Assembly: GCF_028561755.1 (NCBI RefSeq)
Contig: NZ_JAQQTD010000005.1
Span: 124,001-188,000 of the forward strand
Length of the DNA: 64,000 nt
Direction of reading: 5' to 3'
From: Altibacter sp. HG106
GTDB lineage: Bacteria; Bacteroidota; Bacteroidia; Flavobacteriales; Flavobacteriaceae
Shown here piece by piece: positions 16,082 through 24,688 of the stretch. The position numbers and the translations under genes are program-made. The first letter of the stretch is position 1. Each line of letters opens with the position of its first letter. The notes beneath the pieces were generated by a model. The model had not been told where the DNA came from, did not search any database, and was given only the letters and a program-made list of their open reading frames with translations.

Positions 16082-18481
16082 ATGATTGTAAACACCGAGC
16101 TTGAGCACAAGGGAAATGAGTACCCTTCCGCCATCAAATCGTTCGAAAAAAACAAAGACCGATTTTATATCGCAACCCACAATGATGTGTTGCTTCAGAT
16201 TACCGTGTTAAGAGACAGCCTTATTCGCTTTCGCTATGCGCCTAATGGTTCGTTCCCCAAGGATTTTAGCTACGCCATCTCAGCAGATGCCGTTACCGGT
16301 TATAACCATCTCGATTATACCGAAGAAGTCGATAAGTACATCATCAATACTTCCAAACTTTCGATTCATATCGACAAGAGCAATCTGAAAAAAACGATCT
16401 ATAATTCAGAGGGTATTTTGATTAATGAAGACGAGCAAGGATTTCATTGGGAGTACAGCTATGCGCTTGGAAGCGATATCGTAAAAATGAGCAAGCAAGA
16501 ACAAAAGATGGAATGCTACTATGGTTTGGGCGACAAGCCGATGCATTTTAACCTGAAGGGAAAGCGGGTTCAAAACTGGGTAACCGACGAGTATGCCTTC
16601 GGAAAGGATAAGGATCCGTTGTATAAGGCGATTCCGTTTTACATTGGATTGCATAACAATTTGAGCTACGGTGTTTTCTTTGACAATACCTTTAAAACCT
16701 TTTTTGACTTCGGAAACGAACGTCGTGGGGTGACTAGCTTCTGGGCGCAAGGAGGAGAAATGAATTATTACTTCTTTTACGGTCCCGAAATGGAAGATGT
16801 GGTAAAAAACTACACCGACCTCACCGGGAAACCTGAACTTCCGCCACTATGGGCCTTAGGATATCATCAGAGTAAATGGAGCTACTATCCGGAAAGCAAT
16901 GTGCGCGAAATCACTCAGAAATTTCGCGATCTCAAAATTCCGTGTGACGCCATCTATCTCGATATTGATTATATGGAGGGATGGCGCTGCTTTACGTGGA
17001 ATAAAGAGTATTTCCCCGAACCGAAAAAGATGGTAGCCGACCTGGAAAAGGACGGATTCAAAACAGTTGCCATTATCGATCCGGGCATTAAGATAGATAA
17101 AGATTATTGGGTGTATCAGGAGGCCCTGGAAAACGATTATTTCTGTAAAAGAGCCGATGGACCGTTGATGCGAGGGAAAGTATGGCCGGGCGAGTGTAAC
17201 TTTCCCGATTACACCAACCCCAAAGTGCGGAAATGGTGGAGCGGACTCTTTAAAGAGTTGATACAAGACGTAGGGATAAGCGGAGTTTGGAATGATATGA
17301 ACGAACCCGCCGTGATGGAAGTTCCCACCAAGACCTTCCCGTTAGACGTGCGACACCATTACGATGGCAACCCCTGTAGTCATAGCAAAGCGCATAATAT
17401 TTATGGAATGCAAATGGCGAAGGCGACTTACAACGGAGTAAAGGAGTTTGTCTATCCAAAACGGCCGTTTATTATCACGCGTGCCGCCTATTCGGGAACA
17501 CAGCGATACAGTTCTTCCTGGACCGGAGACAATATCGCCAGTTGGGAGCATTTGTGGATCGCTAACCAGCAAATTCAGCGAATGGCGATCTCTGGCATGT
17601 CGTTTATCGGAACAGATATCGGCGGCTTCGCAGAACAACCTACCGGCGAACTTTTTGTACGTTGGATTCAATTGGGCATTTTCCACCCCTTCTGTCGCGT
17701 ACACTCCTCGGGGGATCACGGAGATCAGGAACCGTGGGCCTTTGACGAAAATGTGACCGACATCGTTCGAAAGTTTATCGAACTACGTTACAAAATGCTT
17801 CCGTATTTGTATACCGCCTTTTATCAGTATGTAAAGGATGGAACGCCCATGGTGAAACCTTTGGTGTTGCTAGATCAGGAAGATCATCAAACCTACTATC
17901 GCACCGATGAGTTCTTATTCGGAAAGCATCTTCTGGTATGTCCTATTCTTCAGCCAAATTCGAAAGGACGACGGATGTACGTTCCGAAAGGTAATTGGTT
18001 TAATTACTGGACGCACGAAGTTGTTGAAGGTGGAAAAGAGCTTTGGGTTGATGCCGACATCGATTCGATTCCGCTCTTTGTGAAGGAAGGCGCGATCATT
18101 CCGAAGTATCCGGTGCAACAATACGTAGGTGAAAAAACCATCGAAGAAGTAGAATTAGAAGTGTATTATAAGGAAGGGAAAGAGTCTTCCGTTCTCTATG
18201 AAGACGCGCATGAAGGCTATGATTATAAAAAAGGGCGTTTCAGCTATAGAACGTTCAAGTTAACAGGCTTAAAGAACGAACTGATTATTCAGCAGCATAA
18301 AGAAGGGGAATACACCACTAGCTACAACCGATTTAAACTCGATTTAAAACGACTGCCTTTTATCATTAAAACAATCGAGGTAGATAATAAGGAAGTACAA
18401 CTCACCGACCTTAAAGTGAATGGAAATACTTCTCTCACCGTCGATAAGAACTTTACGGAACTTCATCTCATTGGTGAATAA
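16082..18481 (+). CDS. GH31 alpha-glucosidase
   Basis: The 799-aa protein has the N-terminal galactose-mutarotase-like domain (YYGLGDKPMHFNLKGKRVQNW), then the GH31 barrel: PPLWALGYHQSKWSYYP, CDAIYLDIDYM, nucleophile Asp in GVWNDMNEPAVM, RAAYSGTQRYSSSWTGDN and FIGTDIGGF with the acid/base Asp, and FCRVHSSGDHGDQEPW. The C-terminal beta domains end at the stop. No signal peptide is visible, so it is likely cytoplasmic or periplasmic by an unseen route. It probably releases glucose from alpha-glucans. It follows glgB by 124 bp and is closed by a strong terminator. Confidence 0.93.
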   Translation: MIVNTELEHKGNEYPSAIKSFEKNKDRFYIATHNDVLLQITVLRDSLIRFRYAPNGSFPKDFSYAISADAVTGYNHLDYTEEVDKYIINTSKLSIHIDKSNLKKTIYNSEGILINEDEQGFHWEYSYALGSDIVKMSKQEQKMECYYGLGDKPMHFNLKGKRVQNWVTDEYAFGKDKDPLYKAIPFYIGLHNNLSYGVFFDNTFKTFFDFGNERRGVTSFWAQGGEMNYYFFYGPEMEDVVKNYTDLTGKPELPPLWALGYHQSKWSYYPESNVREITQKFRDLKIPCDAIYLDIDYMEGWRCFTWNKEYFPEPKKMVADLEKDGFKTVAIIDPGIKIDKDYWVYQEALENDYFCKRADGPLMRGKVWPGECNFPDYTNPKVRKWWSGLFKELIQDVGISGVWNDMNEPAVMEVPTKTFPLDVRHHYDGNPCSHSKAHNIYGMQMAKATYNGVKEFVYPKRPFIITRAAYSGTQRYSSSWTGDNIASWEHLWIANQQIQRMAISGMSFIGTDIGGFAEQPTGELFVRWIQLGIFHPFCRVHSSGDHGDQEPWAFDENVTDIVRKFIELRYKMLPYLYTAFYQYVKDGTPMVKPLVLLDQEDHQTYYRTDEFLFGKHLLVCPILQPNSKGRRMYVPKGNWFNYWTHEVVEGGKELWVDADIDSIPLFVKEGAIIPKYPVQQYVGEKTIEEVELEVYYKEGKESSVLYEDAHEGYDYKKGRFSYRTFKLTGLKNELIIQQHKEGEYTTSYNRFKLDLKRLPFIIKTIEVDNKEVQLTDLKVNGNTSLTVDKNFTELHLIGE

Positions 18482-18482
18482 G

Positions 18483-18508
18483 AAAAGCGGCTGATAAGCC
18501 GCTTTTTC
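18483..18508 (+). terminator. Terminator after GH31 gene
   Basis: AAAAGCGGC/GCCGCTTTT stem around a TGATAA loop, followed by T residues and C at 18508. The A-rich left flank could also allow use from the minus strand. Confidence 0.8.
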
Positions 18509-18528
18509 GCTTTATAATACGCACACTA

Positions 18529-19797
18529 CTACTGCCCGCCTCGATTGAGGTTTCGCTGAATCTTATCAATTGCAGATTCGATCGATTTTTCCGGTTCAAT
18601 GACATTATAAGGGCCCCAGAAATCGGGATCCGAAAATCCGGATACCTGGTCTGCCAATACCACGGAAGGCTCTAGCGCTTCTTCGGTCGCTATCGGACTA
18701 CTGGGGGTCGCTTCCCAATTGGTCACGGCCATCTCGCTGGATAAGGTGTAGACTTGATTAAACAGTCGTCTGCGTTTATCTACTTTAAACGTCAACGAAA
18801 CATTGCCGTAGCTGTAATGCCATTTGCCGTTCTGCTGTCGATAATCTACATGATACGCAGCCGATTCTGGGTACACCCTAACATCGTTGGGCTTTTTCTT
18901 TACAAAAATCTTACTGGCCTCTCGTTGATTCCCAATAACAAGCTTGTAATCGGCACTAGTGAGTGCCAAGCTTTCAGAATCCACAAACAATTTGCCTTCG
19001 TAATGCGGTTGATTCAAGTTATTGCGTTGCTTGAAATATACCACATACGCCGGACGACCTTCTATGGTGGTGGGAGGTTCGAAACGATAATTGTATTCGC
19101 CTATGGTCGAGGGCGTAAAAATGTATTCAGGATACTTCATAATGTCTAAATACAGGGTAGAATACGGCCCCCCTTGCAGCTTTAAGGCCACGGTGTCCAG
19201 ACGCCGATAATCGGTGCTTTTTCGCGCTTTGTGAAGGGTGATTGCATCATCTTCATTAGACGCATAGGGTTTTTTATACAAATTGACAACCGCTTCGGTA
19301 AGCGATACATTGCGATTGCGACGCTTAATGGTTTCGCGATAGAAGGCCGTCATCTTCACCTCCTGATTCATGGTATTCGCGTTTTTCTTATCGAATACCT
19401 CACGGATAAGCGCTTCCGGATCGCGGTACGTTAAGACACTTACTTCGGTCAGCTCTGTGACCTTCGCTTGAAGCTTCAGTTCAGCTCCATTTCGCTGTAA
19501 GGATTGCAATGGGATTTGCTGAGGTTGGTACCCTAACAAGGACACCACTATCGATTGGTTTAATGATTCGTTGGGTACTTTCAGCGTAAATTCACCTTCG
19601 CTATTGGTTACGGTAGAGATGGCAGTGTTCTGAACGGAGAGGGAAACCGAAGAGAGTGGCGTGTTGGTGGCTTGATCTACAACAGTTCCTTCAAACTGAG
19701 TAAATTCAGAGAGTTCTTGAGCGATTCCTGCGGAAGTTACAAAGAGCATACTCAAACATAAAAGGCTAAGGCCTACAGAGGAAAGAAAAGATTTCAT
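18529..19797 (-). CDS. Exported CarboxypepD_reg-like domain protein
   Basis: The 422-aa protein has a signal peptide (to about residue 26, GIAQ), then a carboxypeptidase-regulatory-like beta-sandwich (EGTVVDQATNTPLSSVSLSVQNTAISTVTNSEGEFTLKVP) and a long C-terminal region with beta-strand character, including VYFKQRNNLNQPHYEGKLFVDSESLALTSADY. This resembles the outer-membrane-associated DUF5686/CarboxypepD_reg proteins of Flavobacteria, without the full barrel. The exact role is unknown; surface or periplasmic location is likely. A good promoter lies at 19822-19852. Confidence 0.8.
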   Translation of the reverse strand: MKSFLSSVGLSLLCLSMLFVTSAGIAQELSEFTQFEGTVVDQATNTPLSSVSLSVQNTAISTVTNSEGEFTLKVPNESLNQSIVVSLLGYQPQQIPLQSLQRNGAELKLQAKVTELTEVSVLTYRDPEALIREVFDKKNANTMNQEVKMTAFYRETIKRRNRNVSLTEAVVNLYKKPYASNEDDAITLHKARKSTDYRRLDTVALKLQGGPYSTLYLDIMKYPEYIFTPSTIGEYNYRFEPPTTIEGRPAYVVYFKQRNNLNQPHYEGKLFVDSESLALTSADYKLVIGNQREASKIFVKKKPNDVRVYPESAAYHVDYRQQNGKWHYSYGNVSLTFKVDKRRRLFNQVYTLSSEMAVTNWEATPSSPIATEEALEPSVVLADQVSGFSDPDFWGPYNVIEPEKSIESAIDKIQRNLNRGGQ

Positions 19798-19821
19798 GAG
19801 TATATTTTTTAAAGATTCTCT

Positions 19822-19852
19822 TAAAGATACAACTCATAAGACTTGTTTTCAA
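19822..19852 (-). promoter_or_regulatory. Promoter of the CarboxypepD_reg gene
   Basis: On the minus strand: TTG (19852-19850), 20-nt spacer, TATCTTTA (19829 to 19822), then 24 nt to the ATG at 19797. One base off TAnnTTTG. Confidence 0.55.
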
Positions 19853-20041
19853 CGAATTAGCAATAAAATCAGTAAACAATTATAAGAGTTTACTTTTCCT
19901 CTTAAGGTATCCGTGGTTACCAGAGCAAGCCGAAACCGACAGTATATCGTTACCGATGGTTTCGAGAGCGCCTGCTTCCGAAGATTTAGGATTTTATTAT
20001 CAGCCCAAGCTTATGAGAATAATTATATTGAAAGAAAAAAA

Positions 20042-21124
20042 ATGAAACCCGTTCCTAAACCGCCAAGCAAAAAATGTCTTCTGAAGTTTAAAAAGGACTT
20101 TGATAATTTAGACGATCTGCGCACAGAAATATCTAGTTGCCTCACTACCAAGAATGACCTTTGGATTAGTTACGACGAAGATGCCGGACTCGAACGTCTT
20201 ACCCTAAAGAAAAACAACAAGAAAAAAGTAAAATACAGCAAGCATAAGCATTACGAGATCGCCAACTTCTTTGACCTTCCCAGCGACACCGAAATGGATA
20301 TGGAAGCCCTAGCGTATGCAGCCCCCTACTTATGGTTCTGCGGAAGCATGAGCCTAAAGCGCGACTCCCCCAACGCTGATGACGATGTAGATGAGCAATT
20401 GAAAGCCTTAGAGACGATTTCTTTGGATGAAAATAGGTTTAGCCTGGGATGCATCCCATGTATTGAAAAGGACGGCACCTTCGAATTGCATGAATCTTAC
20501 GAGTTTCTCGGACATAAAATTACCGCTAAAATGATGCGGGGCGGCACCAAAAGCTCGGAATTACACAACGCCCTCCTACTCGATGAACACCTGGCCAGTT
20601 ATATGCAAATCCCCAGTAAAGACAACGGGTTTGATATTGAAGGGCTGGCTGTGGAGGGTGATCGAATTTTCATCGGACTAAGAGGTCCGGTGCTTAATGG
20701 CTATGCGGTAATTCTAGAGATTACTTGCGATGCCATCAACAATGAACTCATCATGCAGCAACGGGAAGGAGAAGATAAACTCTACCGAAAACACTTTATC
20801 GATCTGGCCGGAATGGGCATCCGTGAACTTAATATCGACAAAAAAGGAGATCTGTATCTACTGGCCGGTCCTACGATGGACCTCGACGGAACGATTGCAG
20901 TTTATAAGATCGAGGGCGGACTCCCAAACACGCATGCCAGCGTGGTGCACGAACCGAAGCGGCTATTCGACGCAGCCCGTGGCAGCGAACTAGAACACGG
21001 TATTGACAAAGCGGAAGGAATGGCCTTCCTTTCTGAAAAAGAAGTGCTCATTACCTACGACAATCCGCATAAAAACCGACTCAAAGGAAAGCGGAAAGTA
21101 ATCATGGATATCTACGACCTCTAG
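20042..21124 (+). CDS. DUF3616 domain-containing protein
   Basis: The chosen start at 20042 (MKPVPKPPSKKCLLKFKK) follows an A-rich stretch; the frame is open 43 codons further upstream, but those residues look non-coding. The 360-aa protein has the DUF3616 core FDIEGLAVEGDRIFIGLRGPVLNGYAVILEI and ends GMAFLSEKEVLITYDNPHKNRL, the repeated blades suggesting a beta-propeller. No signal peptide is seen. Function unknown. The gene is convergent with dnaK across a bidirectional terminator. Confidence 0.82.
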   Translation: MKPVPKPPSKKCLLKFKKDFDNLDDLRTEISSCLTTKNDLWISYDEDAGLERLTLKKNNKKKVKYSKHKHYEIANFFDLPSDTEMDMEALAYAAPYLWFCGSMSLKRDSPNADDDVDEQLKALETISLDENRFSLGCIPCIEKDGTFELHESYEFLGHKITAKMMRGGTKSSELHNALLLDEHLASYMQIPSKDNGFDIEGLAVEGDRIFIGLRGPVLNGYAVILEITCDAINNELIMQQREGEDKLYRKHFIDLAGMGIRELNIDKKGDLYLLAGPTMDLDGTIAVYKIEGGLPNTHASVVHEPKRLFDAARGSELEHGIDKAEGMAFLSEKEVLITYDNPHKNRLKGKRKVIMDIYDL

Positions 21125-21151
21125 CAAGCGGTTACGTTCAAACAAACGCAT

Positions 21152-21185
21152 AAAAAAACCCTCGATCGCTCGAGGGTTTTTTCCA
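21152..21185. terminator. Bidirectional terminator between DUF3616 gene and dnaK
   Basis: CCCTCGA-TCGC-TCGAGGG (21159-21176) flanked by seven A on the left and six T on the right, so it can end transcripts from both sides. Confidence 0.85.
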
Positions 21186-21201
21186 TATAAGGTTGAAGGA
21201 T

Positions 21202-23121
21202 TTACTTCACTTCTTCAAAGTCTACATCTTCCACATCGCTACTTTCGTCGCTGCTTCCGCTGCTCGCTTGCTCAGCTCCGGCATCACCTCCTGGGGCGGC
21301 GCCTCCTTGCTGGGCTTCGGCTTGCGCTTTGTACATCTCTTCGCTCGCGGTTTTCCACGCTTCGTTGATCTTGTCTAACGCAGGCTGAATGGTTTCAACC
21401 TCCTTCGTTTCATAGGCTTTTTTCAAGTCTTCCAAGGCATCTTCAATCGGTTTCTTCTTGTCATCGCTCAGTTTATCACCAAACTCCTTCAATTGTTTCT
21501 CTGTTTGGAAGATCATCGCATCGGCTTCATTGATCTTGTCCACCTTTTCTTTCGCTTGCTTATCGGCTTCCGCATTCGCTTCCGCTTCTGCTTTCATCTT
21601 TTCGATTTCTTCCTCCGTTAATCCTGAAGAGGCTTCAATTCGAATATCTTGCTTCTTACCGGTGGCTTTATCTTCGGCACTTACTTTAATGATACCATTG
21701 GCATCAATATCGAAGGTTACTTCGATCTGAGGCGTTCCTCGAGGTGCCGGTGGAATTCCATCTAAGTGAAAACGTCCAATCGTCTTATTATCGGCTGCCA
21801 TTGGGCGCTCTCCTTGCAATACGTGAATCTCAACACTTGGTTGATTATCGGCTGCGGTAGAGAATACCTGACTCTTCTTCGTTGGAATCGTCGTGTTCGC
21901 TTCGATCAATTTTGTATTCACACTTCCCATGGTTTCAATACCTAAAGACAGCGGAGTTACATCTAGCAACAATACGTCTTTCACATCTCCGGTTAATACG
22001 CCCCCTTGAATCGCCGCACCAATGGCCACTACTTCATCAGGGTTTACTCCTTTACTAGGAGATTTTCCGAAGAATTCCTTCACCGCATCCTGAACAGCTG
22101 GGATACGCGTAGAACCACCCACTAAGATGATCTCATCGATATCGCTTTTGCTCAAGCCGGCTGCTTTCAACGCTTTTTCACACGGAGTGATGGTACGTTT
22201 TACCAAATCGTCGATCAATTGTTCGAACTTAGAACGCGTTAAGGTTTTCACCAAGTGCTTCGGTCCGCTGCTGGTCGCTGTCACATATGGAAGGTTAATC
22301 TCCGTCTGTGAAGAAGAGGACAATTCGATCTTCGCTTTTTCCGCAGCTTCCTTCAAACGCTGAAGTGCCATTGGGTCTTTGCGAAGGTCCATATCTTCTT
22401 CCTGTTGGAACTCATCCGCCAACCAGTTTATAATTTTACTGTCTACGTCATCTCCTCCTAGGTGTGTATCTCCATCCGTAGAAAGTACTTCAAAGACACC
22501 ATCTCCTAATTCTAAGATACTTACGTCGTGCGTACCTCCCCCAAAGTCGAATACCACGATCTTCTGATCGGTATCTTTCTTATCCAATCCGTACGCCAAT
22601 GCTGCTGCCGTAGGCTCGTTGATGATACGCTCTACTTTCAATCCGGCGATTTCTCCGGCTTCTTTGGTCGCTTGACGCTGACTGTCATTAAAGTAGGCAG
22701 GAACGGTGATCACGGCGCGACTTACGTCTTGCCCTAAGTAATCTTCAGCGGTTTTCTTCATTTTCTGAAGAATCATCGCACTCAATTCCTGTGGCGTGTA
22801 TTTGCGGTCATCGATGACCACACGAGGAGTGTCGTTATCCCCTTTTACCACGTCGTAGGCAACATTATTAATTTCCTTATCTGATTCAGAGAATTTATTT
22901 CCCATAAATCGCTTGATGGAAGAGATGGTCTTCTTCGGGTTGGTAACCGCCTGACGTTTTGCAGGGTCTCCTACCTTGATCTCACCACCTTCCACAAAAG
23001 CAATCACAGAGGGCGTCGTTCTCTTTCCTTCTGCATTTGGGATTACGGTGGGCTCGCTACCTTCCATTACGGAAACGCAGGAGTTGGTCGTACCCAAATC
23101 AATTCCAATTATCTTGCTCAT
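21202..23121 (-). CDS. dnaK: Chaperone DnaK (Hsp70)
   Basis: The 639-aa Hsp70 has the complete ATPase domain ([69 protein letters not shown]), the linker [16 protein letters not shown], the substrate-binding domain and an acidic, glycine-rich lid tail ending [11 protein letters not shown]. It folds proteins with DnaJ and GrpE, neither of which is in the window. The upstream gap holds a perfect inverted repeat at 23196-23212 that may be its operator. Confidence 0.97.
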   Translation of the reverse strand: MSKIIGIDLGTTNSCVSVMEGSEPTVIPNAEGKRTTPSVIAFVEGGEIKVGDPAKRQAVTNPKKTISSIKRFMGNKFSESDKEINNVAYDVVKGDNDTPRVVIDDRKYTPQELSAMILQKMKKTAEDYLGQDVSRAVITVPAYFNDSQRQATKEAGEIAGLKVERIINEPTAAALAYGLDKKDTDQKIVVFDFGGGTHDVSILELGDGVFEVLSTDGDTHLGGDDVDSKIINWLADEFQQEEDMDLRKDPMALQRLKEAAEKAKIELSSSSQTEINLPYVTATSSGPKHLVKTLTRSKFEQLIDDLVKRTITPCEKALKAAGLSKSDIDEIILVGGSTRIPAVQDAVKEFFGKSPSKGVNPDEVVAIGAAIQGGVLTGDVKDVLLLDVTPLSLGIETMGSVNTKLIEANTTIPTKKSQVFSTAADNQPSVEIHVLQGERPMAADNKTIGRFHLDGIPPAPRGTPQIEVTFDIDANGIIKVSAEDKATGKKQDIRIEASSGLTEEEIEKMKAEAEANAEADKQAKEKVDKINEADAMIFQTEKQLKEFGDKLSDDKKKPIEDALEDLKKAYETKEVETIQPALDKINEAWKTASEEMYKAQAEAQQGGAAPGGDAGAEQASSGSSDESSDVEDVDFEEVK

Positions 23122-23195
23122 AGTGTTATCGTTAAATTTTAAATTTCAAAATTGTTTCGCCCTGTATAGGTCAAGGAATGTGCCATCCACAGATT

Positions 23196-23212
23196 ACTGA
23201 CACGCTGTCAGT
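23196..23212. promoter_or_regulatory. Perfect inverted repeat upstream of dnaK
   Basis: ACTGACA-CGC-TGTCAGT, 7-bp perfect arms, 75 bp upstream of the dnaK ATG. On the plus strand it is followed by TTTCTTTTTTT, so a terminator-like reading is possible, but no plus-strand gene ends here. A heat-shock operator is the more likely use; this is inference from position and symmetry. Confidence 0.5.
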
Positions 23213-23219
23213 TTCTTTT

Positions 23220-23335
23220 TTTGGTTTTTTGGGCAATCCCCCGCCGCAGGCCGGGGTCGGGCTGTCACGACTCGCTTTCCGCTGCGCGTAAGAGCTCAAA
23301 CACACCCTTCCATCCCTATTGCGTTGTCAACGAAA
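23220..23335. repeat. G+C-rich hairpin element, likely an interspersed flavobacterial repeat
   Basis: The stretch contains CCCCG/CGGGG arms around GCAGG-type sequence (23238-23257), then GGTCGGGCTGTC, a CGCTTTCCGCTGCGCG inner region and a CCTTCCATCCCTATTGCG end. The order GGTCGGGCT ... CCATCCCTATTGCG resembles elements I recall from intergenic regions of many Flavobacteria. That is memory rather than a search result. Its G+C content is clearly above its surroundings. Confidence 0.4.
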
Positions 23336-23353
23336 GTGTAGAGGTTTGAGAAA

Positions 23354-23479
23354 TGAGATGTTAGACTTGGGACGTAGGAGTCAGGACTTAGGACTTAGGA
23401 GTTATGTCTTGTGTCTTGTGTCTTGTGTCTTGTGTCTTACGTCTTTTATCTCACGCCTCCTGTCTCACGTCTCATATCC
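23354..23479. repeat. Heptad-periodic inverted repeat (126 bp)
   Basis: The sequence divides without slippage into 18 units of 7 bp. The left units are purine-rich (TTAGACT, TAGGAGT, CAGGACT, TAGGACT twice) and the right ones their complement type (TATGTCT, TGTGTCT four times, TACGTCT, CACGCCT, CCTGTCT, CACGTCT). Read from the other strand, the right half becomes units ending AGAC, like the left half, so the whole can fold into a long imperfect hairpin. The four TGTGTCT units are exact tandem copies. Confidence 0.8.
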
Positions 23480-23577
23480 ACTTTCCTTCTAATCATCCCC
23501 CTCCCTCAAATTAACATCCCCTTAAAACACTTTAGCCAACCTTCTTCGTAATTTACTGTCCAATCAAAAAAACAACT

Positions 23578-24582
23578 ATGAAAGCAGTACAAGTAAAAGA
23601 AGCCGGAGGAGATTTTCATCTGGTAGATCTGGAAAAACCTTCTCCCAAAGCAAACGAGATTCGTATTAAAGTGGAAGCCTGCGGCATCTGTCACAGTGAT
23701 AATTTCGTAAAACAAGGCGGATTCCCCGGCCTTGAATATCCCAGAGTGCCTGGCCACGAAGTGGTAGGCTTCATTGACGCCATAGGCGATGGTGTTTCCA
23801 ATTGGAAAAAAGGACAACGCGTAGGCGTGGGCTGGCATGGCGGACATTGTTTTACGTGCGAATCGTGTCGCCGTGGCGATTTCATTACCTGTGAGAACGC
23901 CAAAGTATGCGGTATCTCCTATGATGGCGGCTATGCTGAATATATGTGTGCGCCACAAGAAGCCGTGGCGTCTGTGCCCGATGAATTATCTTCTGAAGAG
24001 GCCGCACCCCTACTTTGTGCCGGAATTACCGTATTCAATGCCATGCGAAACAGTCATGTTCGCCCGGGCGATACGGTTGCCGTGCAAGGGATTGGTGGAC
24101 TCGGACACTTAGCCTTGCAATACGCACACAAGATGGGCATGAAAACCGTAGCGCTTTCGCACGGTGCCGATAAAGAAGAGCTAGCAAAAGAATTAGGTGC
24201 CCATCACTATATTAATACAAGCCAAAATGATGGCGCAGAAGCTTTGCAAAAACTGGGTGGTGCCCACCTTATCGTGGCAACCGCTCCCCATGCTGATGCG
24301 ATTTCGTCGGTGATCGACGGACTCGCCATCGATGGCCGCATTATCTGCATTGGGGCTACACCCGACCCTATAGAAGTTTCTCCCATGCAGCTATTGATGC
24401 ACCGAAAAGGAATTACCGGTTGGCCCAGCGGAACAGCCATGGATAGTGAAGATACGCTGAATTTTAGTGCCATGACCAATAGCAAACCTATGATCGAAAC
24501 CTTTCCGTTAGAGAAAGTCTCTGAAGCCTTTGATAAAATGCTAAATAATAAAGCGCGATTCCGAGTGGTACTAACTCCTTAG
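23578..24582 (+). CDS. Zinc-dependent alcohol dehydrogenase (MDR family)
   Basis: The 334-aa protein has the catalytic zinc ligands in EACGICHSD and PGHEVVG, the structural zinc cysteines in HCFTCESCRRGDFITCENAKVCG, and the NAD-binding VAVQGIGGLGHLALQYA about residue 165. It matches AdhP/AdhT-like ethanol-type dehydrogenases, which interconvert alcohols and aldehydes with NAD(H). It stands alone, closed by the terminator at 24604. Substrate range not predictable. Confidence 0.92.
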   Translation: MKAVQVKEAGGDFHLVDLEKPSPKANEIRIKVEACGICHSDNFVKQGGFPGLEYPRVPGHEVVGFIDAIGDGVSNWKKGQRVGVGWHGGHCFTCESCRRGDFITCENAKVCGISYDGGYAEYMCAPQEAVASVPDELSSEEAAPLLCAGITVFNAMRNSHVRPGDTVAVQGIGGLGHLALQYAHKMGMKTVALSHGADKEELAKELGAHHYINTSQNDGAEALQKLGGAHLIVATAPHADAISSVIDGLAIDGRIICIGATPDPIEVSPMQLLMHRKGITGWPSGTAMDSEDTLNFSAMTNSKPMIETFPLEKVSEAFDKMLNNKARFRVVLTP

Positions 24583-24603
24583 TAAATAAGTAAGCAAGCA
24601 AGA

Positions 24604-24628
24604 GCCTCCCACTTGGAGGCTTTTTTTT
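24604..24628 (+). terminator. Terminator after adh
   Basis: GCCTCC/GGAGGC stem (24604-24609, 24615-24620), 5-nt loop, eight T. Confidence 0.85.
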
Positions 24629-24641
24629 GTTGACAACTTTA

Positions 24642-24673
24642 TTTGAGTAAATTGGACTTATTCCATAATTTTG
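24642..24673 (+). promoter_or_regulatory. Consensus promoter of the dnaE-dinB operon
   Basis: TTTG (24642-24645), 20-nt spacer, TAATTTTG (24666-24673): a full match to the Bacteroidota pattern, 15 nt before the ATG at 24689. GTTG-A-CAAC (24629-24637), a small inverted repeat, abuts the -33 box and could be an operator. Confidence 0.7.
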
Positions 24674-24688
24674 GATTATTTCCAATTT

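Larger units (their letters stand above)
23122..23577. other. 456-bp gene-free gap between dnaK and adh
   Basis: The two divergent genes are separated by a gap holding no credible ORF. It contains, in order, an inverted repeat (23196-23212), a G+C-rich hairpin element (about 23220-23335) and a heptad-periodic repeat (23354-23479), listed separately. Two promoters must also lie here; I cannot place them with confidence. Confidence 0.8.

Noticed and set aside
23354-23479. Tandem repeats as a CRISPR array
   Set aside because: The units are 7 bp with no spacers and no cas genes nearby.
24671-24688. TTG start for the DnaE2-like gene
   Set aside because: The TTG is inside the TAATTTTG promoter box; ATG 24689 gives the family N-terminus.
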